In this document: positions 60,479 to 64,000 of the stretch, piece after piece
Numbering within the stretch: position 1 is the stretch's first letter
How the letters are laid out: every line of letters begins with the position of its first letter
NCBI GenBank assembly: GCA_023838465.1
Contig: JAIVEQ010000014.1
Location: 1-64,000, forward strand
Source: Candidatus Thiodiazotropha sp.
Lineage (GTDB): Bacteria > Pseudomonadota > Gammaproteobacteria > Chromatiales > Chromatiaceae
Length of the DNA stretch: 64,000 nucleotides
Direction of reading: 5' to 3'
The notes under the pieces: model-generated
The model's database searches: none
What the model was told of the DNA's origin: nothing
Seen by the model: only the letters and a program-made list of their open reading frames with translations
Position numbers and translations under genes: made by a program

Positions 60479-62704
60479 ATGCTACAGAGGGCCATTAACC
60501 AAATTAACTTTGAGAATTACTTAGAGCTGCTAAGAAATATACCTGTGCAGGTTGTTGATTTATGTGTACTTGACGAACATTTAGGTAGTTTGTGGGGGTA
60601 TTCATCACATCAGATTGATGTGACAGACAAGGTTGTTAATTATCTAAATAATCATGCTGTTGATTGGCGAGCTATTGATGATGGTATCGATGTTTGTCAA
60701 TTATCTAGTGGTGAAGGGCTGTACCTATATTACATCCAGGATGAAAACCAAGTATGCAAAGTCATTGTTGCTATCCTGATTAAGGAAGATGGCTTTGCAT
60801 ATACCTCTCAATCAGTAAAGATAAAGGACCTACTACATTCAATCTCAAAGAATATTCACCAAGAATTGATGCTTTTGATGGAGTTGATGACGAAGGAAGA
60901 CGAGTTGAATGCGATGGCGGATGAGTTGAGTGATAGATATGAGGAGCTCAATCTGGTTTACGCAGTGGATGAAAGTAAAATGCTCTCATTTCGTGGCCTG
61001 GATTCACTACACCATCTAGTAACAAATTGCACTGATTTTCTCAATATTGGTATGTCAGCGCTCATCATCCCAGATAAAAATATTACAATCCAGGATTTTA
61101 ATAAGACTGACCCAGTCGATTGTCCATCAAGTCTATTGGCCAACCTCCAAGATGAGTTTTTTGTTTGGATGCAGACTGAAAATCGTTCAGTGGTGATCAA
61201 CAGCATTATTGAAGCTGTCCAATACAAGGTGTTCACACATACACCTCAAAAGATCATTATCACACCAGTGGAAGCTAGTGAGAATAATGTGATCGGGATG
61301 CTGATTGTCATCAATAATAGTCACAAGCATGATTTCACCAATAGTGATCGAAATCTCATGGAAGTGATATCGAAAAAGGTTACCAAAGTCATCCAGGCAA
61401 ATTTTGACACATTGACCGGTTTGCAGAATAAGGAGTGTTTTGAGAGTGATGTTAGAGAGGCGATTACCCAAGCACAGGATCAAGGGTCGAATCACGTTAT
61501 TTTAAACATCGATGTCGACCACATTGGGATTGTTAATGATCTCGGTGGCCGTGAGACGGGTGATGCTCTGATCCGCCAGGTAGGTAAGATAATCAACAAC
61601 ATGGTCCGTGGGCGGGATGTCGTAGCTCGGCTGGGTGGCGATGAGTTCGGTGTACTACTCGATAGTTGTCCTTTAGAGACAGGTAAGGTGCTAGCACAGA
61701 ACATCAGCCGTGAAATAAGTAAAGTGCCATTTAAATATGGTGATGAATCGATTGATATAAGTGCATGTATTGGTGTTGCACCCATAACGTCAGAGAGTGA
61801 GTCGGTGAATGGTGTATTGAACTCGTCAGAGATGGCGTGTAAAGCAGCAAAGGAGCGCGGAAAAAATCAAATCATAGTCTATGAGCAGAACGATATTGAA
61901 TTATTGCGCCGACGCAATGAAATGAAATGGGTTAGTCGCGTAGAAAATGCTATTCGAGAGGACCGCTTTCAACTCCATTGTCAATATATAAAAGGCTTGA
62001 GAGTAGGGTGTGAATCTCACTATGAAATTCTGCTACGGATGTTGGATGAAGAGGGTACATTGGTGTTACCCGGCCAGTTCTTACCCGCTGCTGAAAAGTA
62101 CCACATGATGCCAGAGATTGATAGCTGGGTAATTGAAAAGACTGTTGACAAATTATTAGCTGTCATTGATGAGCAGCAGCGAATGCCCTGTAGCGTCGCA
62201 ATCAATCTATCTGGGCAATCACTGAGTAGTGAGAGTTTCCATGATTATATCTATCAACAGGTACAGCGTCTGGGTACAAATGCAAAAAATCTTAGTTTTG
62301 AAATCGCAGAGTCGACTGCCATAGCTAATCTTTCAAATGTCAGTCAGTTGATATCATCCATCAAAGCACTGGGGTGTAAGTTTTCCCTGGATGACTTTGG
62401 TACCGGACTGAGTTCTTTCGCCTATTTACAAAATCTGGATGTAGATTATCTGAAGATCGATGGCACATTTGTCAGGAAAATAGAATCAGATCCTGTAGCT
62501 AAAACCATGGTGTCCGCCATCAATCAGGTGGGGCACGCAATGGGTTTAAGCACCATTGCAGAGTTTGTCGAAAATCAATCAATTCTTGAGCAACTCGTGG
62601 AAATGGATGTCGACTTCGCGCAAGGTTTTGGTATTGCTAAACCAAAACCATTTATGCAGCAATTAACTGAGATATTTAACAAGCAGCAAGTGGCCACAGG
62701 TTGA
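60479..62704 (+). CDS. GGDEF-EAL protein (c-di-GMP enzyme), cytoplasmic
   Basis: The 741-residue protein has no membrane helix. The first 300 residues include a coiled-coil and a GAF-like region. The GGDEF motif is intact at residues 386-390 (RLGGDEFGVLL). The EAL domain has the motif YEILLRM in place of EALLR but keeps the metal ligands and catalytic set (INLSG, EIAES, LDDFGTG, LKIDG, AEFVEN, QGFGIAKP). It begins two bases after the receiver gene, so all three are one operon. The most likely output is control of local c-di-GMP. Confidence 0.9.
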   Translation: MLQRAINQINFENYLELLRNIPVQVVDLCVLDEHLGSLWGYSSHQIDVTDKVVNYLNNHAVDWRAIDDGIDVCQLSSGEGLYLYYIQDENQVCKVIVAILIKEDGFAYTSQSVKIKDLLHSISKNIHQELMLLMELMTKEDELNAMADELSDRYEELNLVYAVDESKMLSFRGLDSLHHLVTNCTDFLNIGMSALIIPDKNITIQDFNKTDPVDCPSSLLANLQDEFFVWMQTENRSVVINSIIEAVQYKVFTHTPQKIIITPVEASENNVIGMLIVINNSHKHDFTNSDRNLMEVISKKVTKVIQANFDTLTGLQNKECFESDVREAITQAQDQGSNHVILNIDVDHIGIVNDLGGRETGDALIRQVGKIINNMVRGRDVVARLGGDEFGVLLDSCPLETGKVLAQNISREISKVPFKYGDESIDISACIGVAPITSESESVNGVLNSSEMACKAAKERGKNQIIVYEQNDIELLRRRNEMKWVSRVENAIREDRFQLHCQYIKGLRVGCESHYEILLRMLDEEGTLVLPGQFLPAAEKYHMMPEIDSWVIEKTVDKLLAVIDEQQRMPCSVAINLSGQSLSSESFHDYIYQQVQRLGTNAKNLSFEIAESTAIANLSNVSQLISSIKALGCKFSLDDFGTGLSSFAYLQNLDVDYLKIDGTFVRKIESDPVAKTMVSAINQVGHAMGLSTIAEFVENQSILEQLVEMDVDFAQGFGIAKPKPFMQQLTEIFNKQQVATG

Positions 62705-62705
62705 A

Positions 62706-64000
62706 TTGAATGTGGAACCGACTTTTTCAAATGTAGTCAATATTGAAGATGGGGCCGCACCCAGCGAGGTAATACGGACCCGTATCGGTGTGATGACCCA
62801 TCTTGCGCCAAAAGGTGTTCTCAGCACCGAAGATGAACTGCAGCCACTGCGGCATGCTGTCGACGTCTGCCTTCAACAATGGGAAACCCAGGTCGTTATC
62901 GATCTGACTGCAGTACCCTTATTACACAGTCGAGCACTTGAAACCCTACTGGATTTGCAGGAACGTCTGGCAAAGATGGGTGGCTGGCTCAAGGTCTCAA
63001 ATGTCAATCCTTTGATTCGGGAAATCCTTGCCCTGACAGGTTTGATTGATTCGATTGCTCTTGTGGAAGTGGATCGTGAACAGCAGCGAACGCTGCAACA
63101 ACCATTGGTGCAAAGGAATGTACGGTTAGGTGATCTATTGGTTGAAAAAGGCCTGCTCAATGCGGAGAAAGTGAGTGAGGCAATTGTCCAGCAGAAAAAA
63201 AGTGGTATACGTCTGGGTCAGATCATTATTGATAAAGGGTGGGTAACTGAGAAGGCTTTACTTGAGGTGCTGAGTGAACAGCTTTCCATTCCCTATGCCA
63301 ATTTACGCCCAGGCCTTTATGATCCTGAAGTCGTACGGTTACTTGACCCTGAAGTATCAAAACGATTGAAGATGCTTCCCCTGTTTCGGTTACACGATGC
63401 CTTGTTTCTTGCTACCTCAGATCCACAAGCTGTACCCAGTTTTGGTGAGGTAGAGGAGCGTACCAACCTTAGAGTACGACCTGTATTGGCACGGAAGGAA
63501 GATATCATCAGGACTCAACATGAAGCACACTCGGGCAACAGTTTTGAAACACAGATGCTTGAGGGTATGGATGATGACCTTGAGCTAGTTGAGAATAATC
63601 TGCCAGATGATTATGCGGTTATTGATGACCTGGCCGCCTGTAGTCCGGTTATTAATATGATCAACTCGATCATTCAACGTGCAGTACACGATAAAGCCAG
63701 TGACATACACATAGAGCCATCACAGAAAAAATCACGTGTGCGTTTCCGTATCGATGGTTTGCTTTATGAGGTCATGACACCCCGTCTCGACCTGCATCCT
63801 GCGCTGATATCACGTCTAAAAGTGATGGCAAATCTAGACATTGCCGAACGACGTCTGCCACAGGATGGCCGCATCCAGGTACATACTCAGGGGCGTCCCA
63901 TTGATCTACGCTTCAGTTCACTGCCAGGCTTGTATGGTGAGAAGGTCGTATTGCGGGTACTGGACAAAAATCAGGCCATTCTGAATGTCTCTAAACTCGG
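62706..64000 (+). CDS. STAS - MshEN - secretion/pilus ATPase fusion, cut by the window end
   Basis: No stop occurs in this frame from TTG 62706 to the end of the window, so the gene continues beyond 64000 and is partial. Residues about 20-110 look like a STAS domain (VVIDLTAVPLLHSRALETLL). About 140-190 carry the MshEN c-di-GMP-binding pattern (RLGDLLVEKGLLNAEKV, then GIRLGQIIIDKG). After an acidic linker comes the GspE/PilB N2 region (INSIIQRAVHDKASDIHIEP, RFRIDG) just before the expected Walker A, which lies outside. TTG 62706 or GTG 62712 may be the start. The STAS domain is not usual in GspE or PilB. It is 2 bases after the GGDEF-EAL gene. Confidence 0.85.
   Translation, partial: MNVEPTFSNVVNIEDGAAPSEVIRTRIGVMTHLAPKGVLSTEDELQPLRHAVDVCLQQWETQVVIDLTAVPLLHSRALETLLDLQERLAKMGGWLKVSNVNPLIREILALTGLIDSIALVEVDREQQRTLQQPLVQRNVRLGDLLVEKGLLNAEKVSEAIVQQKKSGIRLGQIIIDKGWVTEKALLEVLSEQLSIPYANLRPGLYDPEVVRLLDPEVSKRLKMLPLFRLHDALFLATSDPQAVPSFGEVEERTNLRVRPVLARKEDIIRTQHEAHSGNSFETQMLEGMDDDLELVENNLPDDYAVIDDLAACSPVINMINSIIQRAVHDKASDIHIEPSQKKSRVRFRIDGLLYEVMTPRLDLHPALISRLKVMANLDIAERRLPQDGRIQVHTQGRPIDLRFSSLPGLYGEKVVLRVLDKNQAILNVSKL

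Noticed and set aside
1..64000. CRISPR array, prophage or integron
   Set aside because: No spaced short repeats, integrase, recombinase or phage structural gene was found.

Overview
The window looks like a chromosomal segment of a free-living or symbiotic gammaproteobacterium. The evidence is gene order and protein character: recA-recX-alaS-lysC-csrA followed by tRNA-Ser and tRNA-Arg, an E. coli-like riboflavin synthase, a LysR/leuC-leuD-leuB-asd-fimV-truA-trpF-(trpBA)-accD-folC-dedD run like that of Pseudomonas and relatives, a sodium-type PomAB stator pair, FmdB-DUF502-aspS-nudB, and a type II secretion GspC. I would guess a sulfur-oxidiser-type lineage (Chromatiales/Sedimenticola/Thiodiazotropha-like), but that placement is inference. 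No plasmid, phage or CRISPR locus is visible.

Layout. 1-5.3 kb: a GH17-GT2 glucan synthase-like gene broken by one in-frame amber codon, then a sodium:solute symporter-like gene overlapping a metallophosphoesterase-like gene. 5.3-8.3 kb: an Ap4A phosphorylase-like gene and riboflavin synthase on the minus strand, divergent from an MFS exporter. 8.5-15.5 kb: recA-recX-alaS-lysC-csrA and two tRNAs, with a structured 242-bp tandem duplication between the tRNAs whose units begin with an antisense copy of the tRNA-Ser 3' end and its terminator. 16.2-18.2 kb: a chemoreceptor gene split by a roughly 283-bp insertion. 18.3-26.2 kb: mostly minus-strand genes (ACR3 arsenite exporter, MscS channel, GGDEF-EAL protein, M48-TPR lipoprotein, small conserved protein) plus a DUF533 protein. 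26.6-33.2 kb: tRNA-Leu, M23 peptidase, TolC-like protein, aroC, HcaT-like MFS, ndk and a LysR regulator. 33.3-48.9 kb: the leucine/aspartate/tryptophan/fatty-acid/folate housekeeping run, ending with dedD and gspC. 49-57 kb: a DUF971-MoaD fusion, an SDR, pomA-pomB-PilZ, a MITE-like palindromic element, fmdB-DUF502-aspS-nudB. 57.5-64 kb: a YjbQ protein, then a sensor kinase, receiver, GGDEF/EAL protein and a STAS-MshEN-secretion ATPase fusion that runs off the window.

How the genes work together. Most of the window is core metabolism and information processing. The accessory interest lies in c-di-GMP and surface/motility functions (two GGDEF-EAL proteins, PilZ beside the stator genes, MshEN-type ATPase, FimV, GspC, an interrupted chemoreceptor) and in small repeat elements that have inserted into or beside genes. 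The four-gene cassette at the right end reads as one signalling unit, from membrane sensor through receiver to a c-di-GMP enzyme to a predicted c-di-GMP-responsive secretion or pilus ATPase, and is the best candidate for an undescribed system here.
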